A stretch of 64,000 nucleotides of DNA from assembly GCF_026626665.1 (NCBI RefSeq), contig NZ_JAPNKE010000002.1, forward strand, positions 6,487,168-6,551,167, in the 5' to 3' direction. The first letter of the stretch is position 1. Each line of letters begins with the position of its first letter. The notes below the pieces were generated by a model that was given only the letters and a program-made list of their open reading frames with translations, was not told the DNA's origin and did no database searches. The position numbers and the translations under genes are program-made. This DNA comes from Nannocystis pusilla (GTDB taxonomy: Bacteria; Myxococcota_A; Polyangia; Nannocystales; Nannocystaceae). Positions 38,299 to 48,832 of the stretch are shown here, piece after piece.

Positions 38299-39597
38299 TC
38301 ACAGCAGCAGGCACGCGGCGGTCGGCATCTCGCTGTCGACCGCGAGCAGGCACTGCGCGCGCAGGCTGATCTGCACGATCTCGCGCGCCTCGGACTCGCT
38401 CGGCTCGCGACCGCCCGCGGCGAGCGCCCGCGCGCGCACCAGGTCGGCCTGCAGGCGCGCCCGCGCCACCCCGGTGAATTCGTCGGTCCCGCGCGCCCCG
38501 CCCTCGCCGAGCCCCGCGGCCAGCAGCTCGGCGAGCACCGCGGCGTCGGCGGCCCGCACCGGCTGGTCGCGCGCCCAGGCTGGCCGATCGGGCATGTCCG
38601 CGAGGACACGTACGTGCGCCTCGACCACGGCGACCGCCGCCAGCATCTTGTCGTACTTCAGGGTGTCCGGCGTGTCGCTCGGCTGGTGGTAATGCGGCGA
38701 GCGCCCGGTCGAGACGAACAGCGAGGGGATCTCCCGCTGAAAGAACGCGCCGTGATCGCTGAACGCCTGCCGCCCGTGCGGCAGATCTTCGACCAGGCGC
38801 AGGTGCATCGCCCGCACCGGCAGCCGCGGGTCGTCGGCCAGCGCCGGCTCGGGCCGCCGCGCGAAGGTCTCGCGGCCCATCACGTACAGCGGCGAGCGAT
38901 GGCCGTCCCACAGGTCGCCGCCGAGCAGGTCGAGGCAGACCACCGCGACCAGTTGCTCGCGCGCGACGGTCGGGTGCGCCATGAAGTATTCGGAGCCCAT
39001 CGTCGGCGTGCGGTAGTCGGGCGGCTCCTCGGCGTCGAAGGCCGCCAGCAGCACGCTGCGCGCCGGTGGGTCGGCGACCAGCCGCCGGGCGACCGCGAGC
39101 GCGACCGCCACCCCGCTGGCGTTGTCGTCGGCGCCGGGATGGACGACGCCGCCGTGCTCGCCGAGGTGGTCGTAGTGGGCCGCCAGCACCACGTGCTCGC
39201 CGGCCCGCGCCGGGTCGCGCCCGGGCACCCGCGCCAGCACGTTGGCCCCGCGCGGCAGCGGCTGCTCGAAAGACCCTGTCTCTCCGGCCATCTCGAGCCC
39301 GTACGCCTGCAGCCCGGCGACGATCGCCGCCCGCGCCGTCGCCCCGCCCGGGCTGCCGTTGTCGCGTCCGGCGCACCCGGGGCCCGCGAGCAGCCGGACC
39401 CAGCAGCGCAGCGCCGCCGCCTCGTCGCCCTCGCCGGCGCAGGACGTCGGCGGGTTCGGGTCCGCCGGCGGCTTCGGGGGCGCGACCTCCGGGGGCGCAG
39501 CCTCGGCGTCGGGCGCCGGCGTCACCCGCCCCGCTCCGACCCGCTCGCCGCAGGCCACCAGCAAACAGGCAGCGACGAGGAGACGACCAGGCGCCAT
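38299..39597 (-). CDS. M28-family zinc peptidase lipoprotein
   Basis: A 432-residue protein with lipobox LLVAACLLVAC and a Pro/Ala linker. The M28 catalytic domain has metal and catalytic residues in the expected order: AAHYDHLG, PGADDNASGVAV, DAEEPP, a Leu-rich CLDLLGGD and PHYHQPSDT near the C-terminus. It should be an aminopeptidase or carboxypeptidase with two zinc ions, outside the cytoplasm. ATG 39597 was chosen since upstream sequence is Arg-rich. It lies behind the M16 gene's transcription unit in the same direction, 200 bases apart. Confidence 0.93.
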   Translation of the reverse strand: MAPGRLLVAACLLVACGERVGAGRVTPAPDAEAAPPEVAPPKPPADPNPPTSCAGEGDEAAALRCWVRLLAGPGCAGRDNGSPGGATARAAIVAGLQAYGLEMAGETGSFEQPLPRGANVLARVPGRDPARAGEHVVLAAHYDHLGEHGGVVHPGADDNASGVAVALAVARRLVADPPARSVLLAAFDAEEPPDYRTPTMGSEYFMAHPTVAREQLVAVVCLDLLGGDLWDGHRSPLYVMGRETFARRPEPALADDPRLPVRAMHLRLVEDLPHGRQAFSDHGAFFQREIPSLFVSTGRSPHYHQPSDTPDTLKYDKMLAAVAVVEAHVRVLADMPDRPAWARDQPVRAADAAVLAELLAAGLGEGGARGTDEFTGVARARLQADLVRARALAAGGREPSESEAREIVQISLRAQCLLAVDSEMPTAACLLL

Positions 39598-40006
39598 GCC
39601 CTCGACCGTAACACAGACGCCGAGCCCGCCGGACCCGCGCGTTCCCCGAGGTCGCTCCCCGCATTGCGCCGTCTCGGCGTTCCGACCCGCGCCCCGGGCC
39701 CGTTCCCCGCGTCGGGCCCGTCTCGACGCTCGCGGCCCGCGCTCGCCCAGGCCTCGCCGCATCGTGCCCGTCGGCCCGTCATCGGGGTCGGAAGACCGCA
39801 GTTCTCTCCCCGATCCGGGCAGCCCCTGCGCAATCACCGACACGGCGATTTGTGTGCCCGTATACCGAACTTCGTGTTGCTCGCGGCCGCGCCGCTTTCT
39901 ACATTCTCCCTCCGAATCGGGAGGTCGGTATGATCAACCGCCATTTCGCTGCATATACCCGCAACGGTCCCCCGCCTCACCGCCCGCAAGTCCCGAAGGG
40001 GGCGCG
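39598..40006. other. Divergent intergenic region
   Basis: About 410 bases between the M28 gene (minus) and a small plus-strand gene. A 28-codon frame starts at ATG 39930 after GGGAGGTCGGT and ends near 40016, overlapping the next ATG; it could be a leader peptide but has no supporting evidence. CCTCC/GGAGG at 39910-39925 can form a weak hairpin. Confidence 0.4.
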
Positions 40007-40357
40007 ATGCTCGAGGTAGAGATCGACGTCGAGGTGGTCGAGCCGCCGCCGACCGGCGCGCCGCTGGATTTTCGCGAGCGGCTGGTGCTCGCGCTCAAGA
40101 CCACCGACGCGAGCGTGCTCGCGGCCGCCGAGCGGGCCTTCCGCGGCGTGTGGCCGAGCATCCACGACTACATCGTCGAGCGACTGGCCGCCGACCTGCC
40201 CCCGGGCCTCGGCTGGGTGCTGCGCTGCTGCGACCCCGCCGGCCTGCGCCGGGGCTACGAGGCCGGCGAGCGCGAGGTGTGGGCCATCCCGCTGGGCCAC
40301 GGCCAGGCGATGGTGTTCGAGAGCGACCAGACCCTCGTGGGCGCCCCGACCTCGTAG
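40007..40357 (+). CDS. Small hypothetical protein (116 residues)
   Basis: An acidic-to-neutral soluble protein with VEIDVEVVEPPPTG, LDFRERLVLALKTTDASVLA, WVLRCCDPAGLRRGYEAGER and a beta C-terminus VWAIPLGHGQAMVFESD. Coding bias is clear. The ATG at 40007 follows CCGAAGGGGGC, a good ribosome-binding context. No family recognised. Confidence 0.7.
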   Translation: MLEVEIDVEVVEPPPTGAPLDFRERLVLALKTTDASVLAAAERAFRGVWPSIHDYIVERLAADLPPGLGWVLRCCDPAGLRRGYEAGEREVWAIPLGHGQAMVFESDQTLVGAPTS

Positions 40358-40475
40358 CGCTGCGAGGCCCGCTCCTCGGAGCTCGTCGCGTCACAGCTCG
40401 CCGCTCACAGCGAGGGTCGATCCGGAACGCGCCCGCCGGCTGACCTTCTTCGAGAAGAGGCCGCAGGAACCGAAT

Positions 40476-40495
40476 CTCGGCTCGTCGCAGCCGAG
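40476..40495. terminator. Hairpin between convergent genes
   Basis: CTCGGCT and AGCCGAG pair perfectly (7 bp, 6-base loop CGTCGC), 10 bases beyond the corrected stop of the LOG gene and 118 bases beyond the convergent small gene. No U-tract follows. Confidence 0.45.
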
Positions 40496-40505
40496 GAACG
40501 ACATC

Positions 40506-41665
40506 TCAAGTCGGAGGATGGCTCTGGATGAACTTCAAGATCGCGGCAGCCTCATCGGTAATGAGGAGATAGTCGGAAAAACCTTTCTCGGTCGCCAATT
40601 CTCGAGCAACGGATACACCTTCTTCCGCTTGTCGGCGGGATTGTGCCGGACCATGTCGGCGGGGGCCCAATAGTCGACCCCGAACAGCACCATCGGGCTC
40701 TTCACCCGCTTGTATGTCCTGTAATAGTTCTGGCAGGCATCCTGGAAGATCTCCTGTACGGTGCCGCCGTTACCCTCTGCGAAGATGATGCCGCCGAGCG
40801 CCACTGCGAGGAGACCCTCCTCGCGCACGCTGTTCTCGAAGTACTTGGCGATGTCCGTGGCAAACACGTTCGGCGGCTCGTGACCATAGAACCACGTCGG
40901 AATGCCGATGTTCCGACTCTTGTCCGGCGCGTCGGGTAGACCCATCTCCACTCGGGCCTTGTAGGCGACGGTCAACCAATCGGGATGATTGTACGTCGGA
41001 GCACCCTTGAGCTTCCCCAACGTTTCACCCAGGCGCGCGGCAGGCTCAGCGTAGCCCGCGCAGTAGGCACCGAGGTTGCCGGCCTCCATCAGGCCCGGCC
41101 CGCCTCCAGTGATGACGGTGTAGCCAGCGACGCCCAGATCCAGCGCGAGTCGAGCCACGGTCGCGAAGATCGGCGCGTCTCGCGGCACGTCATGGCCTCC
41201 CATGATAGCGATCGCCTTCAGCTTTCGGTCCTGCGTGAGTAGATCATCCAGCGCCTCGGCGATCGAAGCATCGTGCAATCTTCGAAGAAGGATCACATCG
41301 ACATCCGCCGGGCGCTCCTCTCGGGTCGCCGGATCGATGAACGAGTCGTAGATCTTCCAGTCGAGGCAATCTTTGTACTCGCCGCCCTTCAAGAGGGCGT
41401 CGAACAACTCGTCGGGCCCATACAACCCGGGTGTGAACGGATCGAACGGCAGATCATCCCGCCGCGGGATGACGAAACAACCGGCCGCCGCGGCCGCTTG
41501 CGCGAGCGCCGGTTCGAACCGACAACCCAGGAATACGCAGCCGACCAGGGGTCGAGCCGCGATGTCATGGGAATCGGCTCGCAGATCCTGGCCCTGAAAG
41601 ACCGCGGGTCCCGGGTGCTTGAGCCATTCCTTTACCTTTGCCGGTGTATCAATTTCGAGCTTCAT
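40506..41665 (-). CDS. LOG-family (TIGR00730-like) nucleotide-binding protein, C-terminal frameshift
   Basis: About 386 residues after correction. The Rossmann core has GGHDVPRD, VITGGGPGLMEAGNLGAYCA and EGNGGTVQEIFQDACQNYY, matching the GGGxGLM and PGGxGTxxE signatures of LOG/cytokinin-riboside-monophosphate phosphoribohydrolases (Gly-Asn-Gly-Gly variant). The N-terminal ~110 residues are an extra domain. Near 40602-40608 a one-base loss changes frame; afterwards ELATEKGFSDYLLITDEAAA completes the fold and stops at 40506, whereas the uncorrected frame stops at 40535 with basic junk. GC is lower than the surroundings, hinting at transfer. Confidence 0.87.
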
Positions 41666-41962
41666 GCCACCTCTCCATCACGAGGAGCATGGACCCTACC
41701 GTAAATCGACTCGCCCCACAATCCTGCGCTCCTACGGCGTGAAAACGAAGCCCCGAGCGAACACCGTTCTCTATCCATTGCCCGAGTCGAGGATCTTCGC
41801 CGGATCGAGGTCGCCGGCGGCGTGGACCCTCCGACCGGGCATGCATCCGCCAGCGCGGCCGAGATCGCGCCGGCGCCTCGCTCGGAGGGCCCTGCGCGCC
41901 TCGGTGCTGGGGCGCTCGAGCACGGCCGCGTCGGCAGTCTTCAAGGCACATGAGCCAGCTTT

Positions 41963-43877
41963 TCAGATGTTGATCGATTGCGGGATCTGCGAGGGCAGCA
42001 GATAGCGGTAGCTCGGTCGCCGCAGGTTGCGCTCGCGGATCGTCTGCTCCACCGCCGCCAGCTTGCGCCCGAACGCTGCCTCGAGCTCCTTGCCTGCGCC
42101 CGGTCCGAACCAGCTCACCGGTCCGCGCGAATAGTGGCCGAGCCGGCCATGGTAATGCGTCCCCAGCAATTTCAAAATAAACAGCTGGATGTGCGCCGAT
42201 TCGTGGTCCGGCAGCATCTGCATGTATTCGGCCTCCGACACCCCCGGTCCGGCCGGCAGCGGGCCGCGCAGCGCCAGCGGGTAGTGCGGCGCATAGGCCA
42301 TCGGGTCCGCCTGCGGGAAGTTCACCGCAGCGTGCTGGGCGCTGCCGTTCCACACGATCTGCGTGATCATCGCGATCAGGTAGCCGCGCGTCCGCACCTG
42401 CGGCCCGTCCTCCCCGACCCCGCGGATGCCCCCGCCGACCAGCCGGCCCGCCGCGTCGGTCGCCCGATACGCCCCCACCTGGCGCACCATCGCCTGCAGC
42501 TCGCCGTCGAGGGCCACTGCCTCGTCGCTCGCGTAGTGGTGATGCACGTAGTCGCGGACGAACGACTCGATCGCCGCCCACACCAGCAAGCCGTCGTCGC
42601 GGTACGGATAGTCGGCCAGCACTCCCGCGTCGTCGACCCCGCGGGCCGCCAGCTGGCGCGGGAACATCGACGCGTTGAAATCATACGACTGCACCGCCTG
42701 GCCGCACAGCTGAATGGCCCCGCCGATCGTCGGCAGCAGCAGCTTGTCGACGTAGCCCGCCGGCGACACCAGCGACTTGTCGGCGCTCGCGTTGATCGAC
42801 AGCGTCCCTTCGAAGTGCGGCACCAGCAGGCGGTGCAGCGGATGCCGCGCCGACAGGTTGTTGTGGACCGCCAGGCAGAACGCCTCCTGCACCAGGTGCG
42901 TCTGCCCGAGGTGGCTGATCGTCTCGTGGACCGTGCCGTCGGCCGCGTGGACCGCCGCCTTGGCCGCCGTCCACGCCAGCCCGTCGCGCGGCGTGAACAC
43001 CGGATAACGGCGGCCGCGGTGCCCTTGCGGGAACAGCTGAACGGCGATCGGCCGCAGCCGCCCGTCGATCGCCGCGAACAACGCCAGCGGCGCCACCACG
43101 GCCTTCTCGCGCCCGCTGCCGGCGTAGGCCGCCTCGCGGGCCCTGTAGGCCGCGTTCCAGCCCGCCGGGTCGGTCGCGTAGTCGATCTCGATGCCCGCGG
43201 GCACCGGCACCGAGCCCGGCTGCACGTCCAGCAGCTCGCGGTACTCGCAGGTGAACAATCGACCCTCGGCCAGCGCGGCCGCCAGCGAATCGCCCGCGCC
43301 CACCGCCGCCGCGTAGTGCTCGGCCTCGACCGCGAAGTCCGGCGGCAGCCCGGCCTGCGGATCGACGCGGCGCAGCCACGCCGGGTTGGGCCCGGCGACG
43401 CGCATGCGGGCGAACGTCGAATCGACGTGCAGCTCGGCCACCTCCGCCGGCAGTCGCCATTCGTGGAACAGCCCCGCGTAGTCGGCGAGCCGCGAGATCG
43501 ACGCTCCCGCCTCGCCGGCCACCACCACCTCGCCCACCTCGCGCAGCCCGCCCTCCAGCCCGTCCCTCTCGACCGCGAGCATCAGCTCGCCAGCTGCGTC
43601 GGCTCGGGCAGCCCCGACACCTTCACCGCGTTGACCACCAGCCGCGCCGCCACCCCGGCCAGCCCGCGCCGCCACCCGCGTCCGGCCGCTCCGCGTCCGC
43701 CAGCGCCTCGCACATCGCCAGCCCGCGGATGTTGGCCTTGTCGTAGCTGTAGCGGTACGCCTCGCGGGCCAGCTCGAGCCGGCGCTCGCGCCCTGGGGCG
43801 TCCGGATCGGCCTGCGGGAGGCTGAGCTGCGGCGGCAGGAGGTCGAACTGCGGGACGATGTCGGCGATCGGATTCAT
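41963..43877 (-). CDS. Lipoxygenase family protein, N-terminal frameshifts
   Basis: About 638 residues. The catalytic domain contains GQTHLVQEAFCLAVHNNLSA followed by HPLHRLLVPHF (first iron histidines H-x4-H and the conserved His-rich helix), IVWNGSAQHAAVNF (third His and Asn/Ala) and a terminal Ile in SQIPQSINI, the usual C-terminal iron ligand. It should oxygenate polyunsaturated fatty acids. There is no N-terminal PLAT domain and no clear signal peptide: the protein starts MNPIADIVPQFDLLPPQLSL. Two frame changes near 43660-43690 and 43575-43590 are required; between them LVVNAVKVSGLPEPTQLAS is readable. Bacterial lipoxygenases are uncommon but known in myxobacteria. Confidence 0.88.
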
Positions 43878-44175
43878 GGCACCTCGACTGTCAATCGTGG
43901 CACGCCGGTCCGGGCCGGGCTGGCCGAAGACGGACAGCCGGTGTCCGCCGCCCGGCCAGCCCTCGGCCCCGCGAATCACCGCGCTCGCGCGACCGGACGC
44001 CGGTTCGAGCCGACGGCGCGCAGTCCTTGCCGGCCCGCGAATCCTCCGACCGCGCCCAAGGCCGTCCGCGATCGGCAATCAGGACGCGGACGGCGGGCTC
44101 TGCGCGAAACCGCGCAAAGCACGCACACGCGGCCCCCTTGCCTGTTCTGCCGGGATTTCCGAATATTCGAGGTCG

Positions 44176-44889
44176 GTGTCCTTCATCAACACCAAGGCCG
44201 GCGAGATCGGCGTCAAGGTCGTGTACTTCGGCCCGGCTCTGGCCGGCAAGTCGACCAACATCCGCACGATCCACCGCAAGACGCGGCCGGCCTTGCGCGG
44301 GCGGCTCGACGAGATCGCGGGCGACCTCGAGCCGATGCTCTCGTTCGACTTCGCCCCGGACACCCTGCCGCGGATCGCCGATCGCTACCGCGTGCGGCTC
44401 CACCTCGTCACCGTCCCCGGGCCGGTCATGAGCCCGGTCTCGCGCAAGCTCGTGCTCAAGGGCGTCGACGCGGTCGTGTTCGTCGCCGACACCCAGGAGG
44501 AGGGCGGCGAGCTGGTGCGCTTCGAGGACAACGTCGAGTCGATGCAGCAGCTGCTCACCATGCTCGACGACCTCGGGGTCGACAGCGCGGTCATGCCGAT
44601 GGTGCTGCAGTATAACAAGCGCGACCTCGTCGAGGGTCCCGCGCTGCGGCCGCCCGAGTCGGGGCATTCGCAGCCGATCGTCCTGTCGACGCTGGAGGCG
44701 CTCGACGAGGCGATCAACCCCAACGGCCTGCCGACGATCGAGGCCATCGCCACCCAGGGCGTCGGCGTGATGGACACCTTGCGGGTCGTCGTCAAGGACC
44801 TGCTCGAGCCGCTGCGCGCCGAGTACGAGGGCAGCGGCGACCGCTACCCGATCGCCGCCGGCAGCTCGGGCGGCTGGCCGCGCGTGTGA
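44176..44889 (+). CDS. MglA-like small GTPase
   Basis: A 237-residue protein starting at GTG 44176 (MSFINTKAGEIGVKVVYFGP). It has P-loop GPALAGKST, the MglA-type TVPG in place of the usual DxxG, KGVDAVVFVADTQ and QYNKRD (base recognition), ending GVGVMDTLRVVVKDLLEPL plus a ~20-residue tail. MglA proteins are polarity switches for gliding motility; relatives also act in secretion or predation. No MglB roadblock protein is adjacent. A longer frame upstream is Arg-rich and rejected. Confidence 0.92.
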   Translation: MSFINTKAGEIGVKVVYFGPALAGKSTNIRTIHRKTRPALRGRLDEIAGDLEPMLSFDFAPDTLPRIADRYRVRLHLVTVPGPVMSPVSRKLVLKGVDAVVFVADTQEEGGELVRFEDNVESMQQLLTMLDDLGVDSAVMPMVLQYNKRDLVEGPALRPPESGHSQPIVLSTLEALDEAINPNGLPTIEAIATQGVGVMDTLRVVVKDLLEPLRAEYEGSGDRYPIAAGSSGGWPRV

Positions 44890-44919
44890 CTGCAGACATG
44901 TCCCGAAGGACAGGCAGTC
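44888..44919. terminator. Hairpin terminator between MglA-like and YcaC-like genes
   Basis: GACTGC and GCAGTC close a hairpin that contains an inner TGTCC-CGAA-GGACA stem, starting at the stop codon of the GTPase gene. The interior is a full copy of the dispersed motif, ACATGTCCCGAAGGACAGG. The position between convergent genes suggests bidirectional termination. Confidence 0.6.
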
Positions 44920-44959
44920 GCCGCGACCGGCGGCGCCTGCCCCCGCGGGGCCGCGGCGC

Positions 44960-45604
44960 TCAGTCTTCCTGCTTCTTCGCCTCGTACGAGTCGATCAGCT
45001 GCTTGTAGTTGGGCACGTGCTCTGCCATCAGCTTCTTGAACCCGCCGCCCTGGTCGTCCCGCCAGTCGCGCATCAGCTCCGACGCGACGGCGAACCACGA
45101 CATCGGCTGGACGCCGGCGTGGACCATGCGGACCATCGCCCCGATGGACGAGCCGATGCACAGCGAGCCCGACGCGTCGCCGACGACGTACACCTTGTAG
45201 CCGGCCTCGAGCGCCGACAGGGCCGCGAACGCGACGCACACGTCGGTCGTGATGCCGGCGACGATCAGCTGCTTGCGCCCGGTCTTCTTGACCGCCTTGA
45301 CGAACTCGGCGTTGTCCCACGCGTTGATCTCGCCCTCGCGGCGGACGACCTTCGCGTTCGTCAGGCGCTCGCGCAGGTCCGGCATCAGCGGCCCGTTCGG
45401 GCCGTCCTCTTTGCTGGTGGTGACGACGACCGGTAGCTTGAACACCTTGGCGATGTCGGCCAGGGCGCAGACGTTGCGGGCGAACACTTCGGGGATTTGG
45501 TCGTGGACCAGCTGGAACAGGCCCGACTGGTGGTCGATGATCAAGAGGGCCGCCTCGTCCTTCGACAGGCGGTCGTACTTCATTTTTGCGCGTTCGGTGT
45601 CCAT
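44960..45604 (-). CDS. YcaC-like isochorismatase-family hydrolase
   Basis: A 214-residue protein with LLIIDHQSGL (catalytic Asp), LPVVVTTSKEDGPNGPLMP, INAWDNAEFVKAV, QLIVAGITTDVCVAF (catalytic Cys) and MSWFAVASELMRDWRDD. These follow YcaC-type proteins more closely than pyrazinamidases or true isochorismatases. Such enzymes hydrolyse an unidentified amide or related substrate in the cytoplasm and form octameric rings. It stands alone, convergent with the MglA-like gene. The catalytic Lys is not obvious by eye. Confidence 0.93.
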   Translation of the reverse strand: MDTERAKMKYDRLSKDEAALLIIDHQSGLFQLVHDQIPEVFARNVCALADIAKVFKLPVVVTTSKEDGPNGPLMPDLRERLTNAKVVRREGEINAWDNAEFVKAVKKTGRKQLIVAGITTDVCVAFAALSALEAGYKVYVVGDASGSLCIGSSIGAMVRMVHAGVQPMSWFAVASELMRDWRDDQGGGFKKLMAEHVPNYKQLIDSYEAKKQED

Positions 45605-46059
45605 GATGTGTCCTTTCGAACAGGTACGCAGGCGCGCTGGATCGCCGCCTGCGACCGGACACCATAGCCACGGGACGCGGCGCGCGAGGCTCCGGCCGCG
45701 AACGCGGCCCGGCCCCGGTTCGGCCGCGTCGCCGCTCGTCCTCGCGCGGTCGGCCGCGGCCGCCGCGGCGCGCCCGTGCGCCCGACTCCGTCGACCTGTC
45801 CGTCGAGACAGCGCCGATACCCCGCCCGCGCGGCGCGCTCCTCGTCGCCCGGCGCGCCCCGGCCCCGCGCAGGTCGCCCCGGTGCCTCGCGCGATCGTCT
45901 CGCCCGGCGTCGTCGCCGAGTCTTCGCTCGCATGTCTCTCAGGACATGTCTCCGAGGCCAGCCGATCGACCCGCCCCGCGCTCGCCGGCGGCGGTCAGCA
46001 GCCGGGCGATCCGCGCTCGCGCCGGTCCGCGCAACTCCCGTGGTCGTCGCCGCGGCCCG
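45605..46059. other. Intergenic region with a dispersed motif copy
   Basis: About 455 bases between two minus-strand genes. It contains CATGTCTCTCAGGACATGTC at 45931-45950, a double copy of the ACATGT motif capable of pairing with itself, and a weaker TGTCCTTTCGAACAGG at 45610. No gene. Confidence 0.5.
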
Positions 46060-46512
46060 TCACGCGTCCTTCGCCGCCACGTGCGTGCGTCGCCACTGCC
46101 GGACCGCCACGTACACCAGCGTGTACGACAGCCCCGCGAGCGTCGGGATCGCCACCGCCGCGCCGAGGGCGAACGGCCCGAGCATCGACGTGAACAGGTC
46201 CCACCAGCCGGCGCCGTCGAGCGCCCGCAATTCGGCCCACGACGGCAGCGGGCGGCCCATCAGCGCCAGCCCGAGGTACAGCTCGCCGGCGTAGAACACC
46301 GCCCCGGTGACCGGGTTCACGACCGCGGTCCCGAGGTACGTCGCCGGGATGTTGAGCTTGAGCGGCGGCGCCAGGGCGAGGGCCAGCAGCATGCCCGCGA
46401 ACGGGATCGGGATCAGCGACAGCCCGACCCCGAGGGCGAACCCTCCGGCCACTCCCTGCGGCGTGCCGTTGAGCGCCAGCAGCCCCGCGACCCAGGTGCG
46501 GACCCGCCCCAT
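46060..46512 (-). CDS. DUF2062 membrane protein
   Basis: A 150-residue protein with three or four membrane segments. GTPQGVAGGFALGVGLSLIP and NIPATYLGTAVVNPVTGAVF are the conserved DUF2062 motifs (Gly-rich helix and Asn-Pro pair). Function unknown; the family occurs near lipid-modifying or cell-wall genes in many bacteria. Its ATG (46510-46512) overlaps the stop of the upstream lipoprotein gene by one base, so the two are almost certainly cotranslated. Confidence 0.88.
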   Translation of the reverse strand: MGRVRTWVAGLLALNGTPQGVAGGFALGVGLSLIPIPFAGMLLALALAPPLKLNIPATYLGTAVVNPVTGAVFYAGELYLGLALMGRPLPSWAELRALDGAGWWDLFTSMLGPFALGAAVAIPTLAGLSYTLVYVAVRQWRRTHVAAKDA

Positions 46513-46913
46513 CACTTCGTCTCGTGCTTGTCGTTCTTCTCGAGCTCCGCGTTCGCGGCCCGGGCCCCGGCCTTGGCCGCGCCCTTGATCTCGCGGAACT
46601 CCTCCTTGCCCTTCTCGAGGGCCTCGCGCGCGCCCTGCTCGACCTTGTCGGCCCCGTGCTGGATGTGCCTGGCCGCGTCCTCGGCCCCTTCCTCGATCTT
46701 CTCGCCGGCCACCTTCGCCCCCGACTCGACCACGTCGACCGCCTTCTCGGCGCCCACGCGGACCTTCTCCCCGGCCGCCTTGGCCGCCCGGGCGGCGGCG
46801 TCGACCGCCTCCTTCGTCTCCTCGGCCGCGCGCTTGCTCGCCGCCGAGTCGCCGCAGCCGGCCAGAAGCCCCGAGAGCACGACCGCGAGCGCCTGAATTG
46901 TGTGTCCGCGCAT
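46512..46913 (-). CDS. Small helical lipoprotein (LEA-like/apolipoprotein-like repeats)
   Basis: A 133-residue protein with lipobox VVLSGLLAGC, then a long amphipathic helix of Ala/Lys/Glu/Gly repeats of roughly 11 residues (AAEETKEAVDAAARAAKAAG, EKVRVGAEKAVDVVESGAKV). The pattern is that of LEA-type or envelope-spanning coiled lipoproteins. It is divergent from the TetR gene across a perfect palindrome, and overlaps the DUF2062 gene downstream. Likely envelope role. Confidence 0.82.
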   Translation of the reverse strand: MRGHTIQALAVVLSGLLAGCGDSAASKRAAEETKEAVDAAARAAKAAGEKVRVGAEKAVDVVESGAKVAGEKIEEGAEDAARHIQHGADKVEQGAREALEKGKEEFREIKGAAKAGARAANAELEKNDKHETK

Positions 46914-46978
46914 GGATTTGTCCTCCGAAATCGGCCCCAAGCGTGATCGCGAACTCCGGTTCGGACAAGCACGCTTGC

Positions 46979-47000
46979 ATATCTACTCAGGAGTAGATAT
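46979..47000. promoter_or_regulatory. Perfect palindromic operator of the TetR regulator
   Basis: ATATCTACTC-AG-GAGTAGATAT: 10-bp perfect arms with a 2-base centre, ending 11 bases before the TetR start codon and 66 bases before the divergent lipoprotein. It is strikingly AT-rich for the window, and TAGATAT could itself be a -10 element. Binding by the adjacent TetR protein is the simplest reading and would block both directions. Confidence 0.8.
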
Positions 47001-47011
47001 GGTCGACGGCG

Positions 47012-47614
47012 ATGGGTCGACCGGCAGCGGGGAGCAACACCACGGCCACGCCCGAGCGGTTGCTCGACGCCGCCGACGCCGTGTTCGCCCAGCACGGGTT
47101 CCGCGGCGCCCGGCTCGAGGACATCGCCGCCGCCGCGGGCATCCGGCGGCCGTCGCTCCTCTATCACTTCCCGTCGAAGGAGCTGCTCTACAACGCGGTG
47201 GTGCGGCGCACCTTCCAGCGCCTGGGCGCCGCGCTGACCGAGGCGATGCTGCAGCCCTCGAGCTTCTCCGACCGCTTCGACGCCATCATCGACACGTACA
47301 CGAACTTCCTCGAGGAGCACCCGGAGCTGGCGCGGATCCTCGTGTGGGAGCTGCTCGACGGCCAGGGCCCCGGGCGCGTCGTCCTGCTCGAGCAGGTCGT
47401 GCCGCTGCTCGACCTGACCGAGCGGTTCGCCCGCATCGAGGGCCGCCGCCACATCCGCGCCGACCTGCCGGTGCGCGCGGCGATCTTGCAGATCGCCAGC
47501 GACCTCGTGCTGCGCACGTCGGCCCGCGAGTTCAAGCACGCCCTGTGGGGCGACCAGGTCCACGCGCGGGTCCTCGCCCGCGCGCTCTTCTTCTCGAACA
47601 CCAGCGGAGAGTAA
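47012..47614 (+). CDS. TetR-family transcriptional regulator
   Basis: A 200-residue protein with an N-terminal HTH (RLLDAADAVFAQHGFRGARL, EDIAAAAGIRRPSLLYHFPS, KELLYNAV) at ~15-62 and an all-helical ligand domain. The typical LYHFPSKEELL-type ending of the recognition helix is present. The palindrome directly upstream is its probable operator. The diiron-protein gene begins 2 bases after its stop, forming an operon, so that gene is the likely regulated function. Confidence 0.93.
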   Translation: MGRPAAGSNTTATPERLLDAADAVFAQHGFRGARLEDIAAAAGIRRPSLLYHFPSKELLYNAVVRRTFQRLGAALTEAMLQPSSFSDRFDAIIDTYTNFLEEHPELARILVWELLDGQGPGRVVLLEQVVPLLDLTERFARIEGRRHIRADLPVRAAILQIASDLVLRTSAREFKHALWGDQVHARVLARALFFSNTSGE

Positions 47615-47616
47615 CG

Positions 47617-48786
<1,170 letters not shown>

Positions 48787-48791
48787 GCACC

Positions 48792-48826
48792 TGTCCTGCG
48801 GGACATATCATATGTCCCGCAGGACA
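48792..48826. terminator. Perfect 17-bp-arm hairpin between convergent genes
   Basis: TGTCCTGCGGGACATAT, one central C, then its exact reverse complement. It lies 5 bases after the diiron gene stop and 6 bases before the end of the convergent lipoprotein gene. It is the longest perfect palindrome I found, and each arm contains GGACAT of the dispersed family. A bidirectional terminator is likely. Confidence 0.75.
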
Positions 48827-48832
48827 CGTCGG

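Noticed and set aside
41505..41530. GGTTCGAACC stretch reminiscent of a tRNA T-arm
   Set aside because: It lies inside the LOG coding sequence and no acceptor, D or anticodon arms can be found around it.
43858..44175. Upstream extension of the MglA-like gene
   Set aside because: The frame is open but Arg/Pro-rich; MglA proteins start at MSFIN, matching the GTG at 44176.
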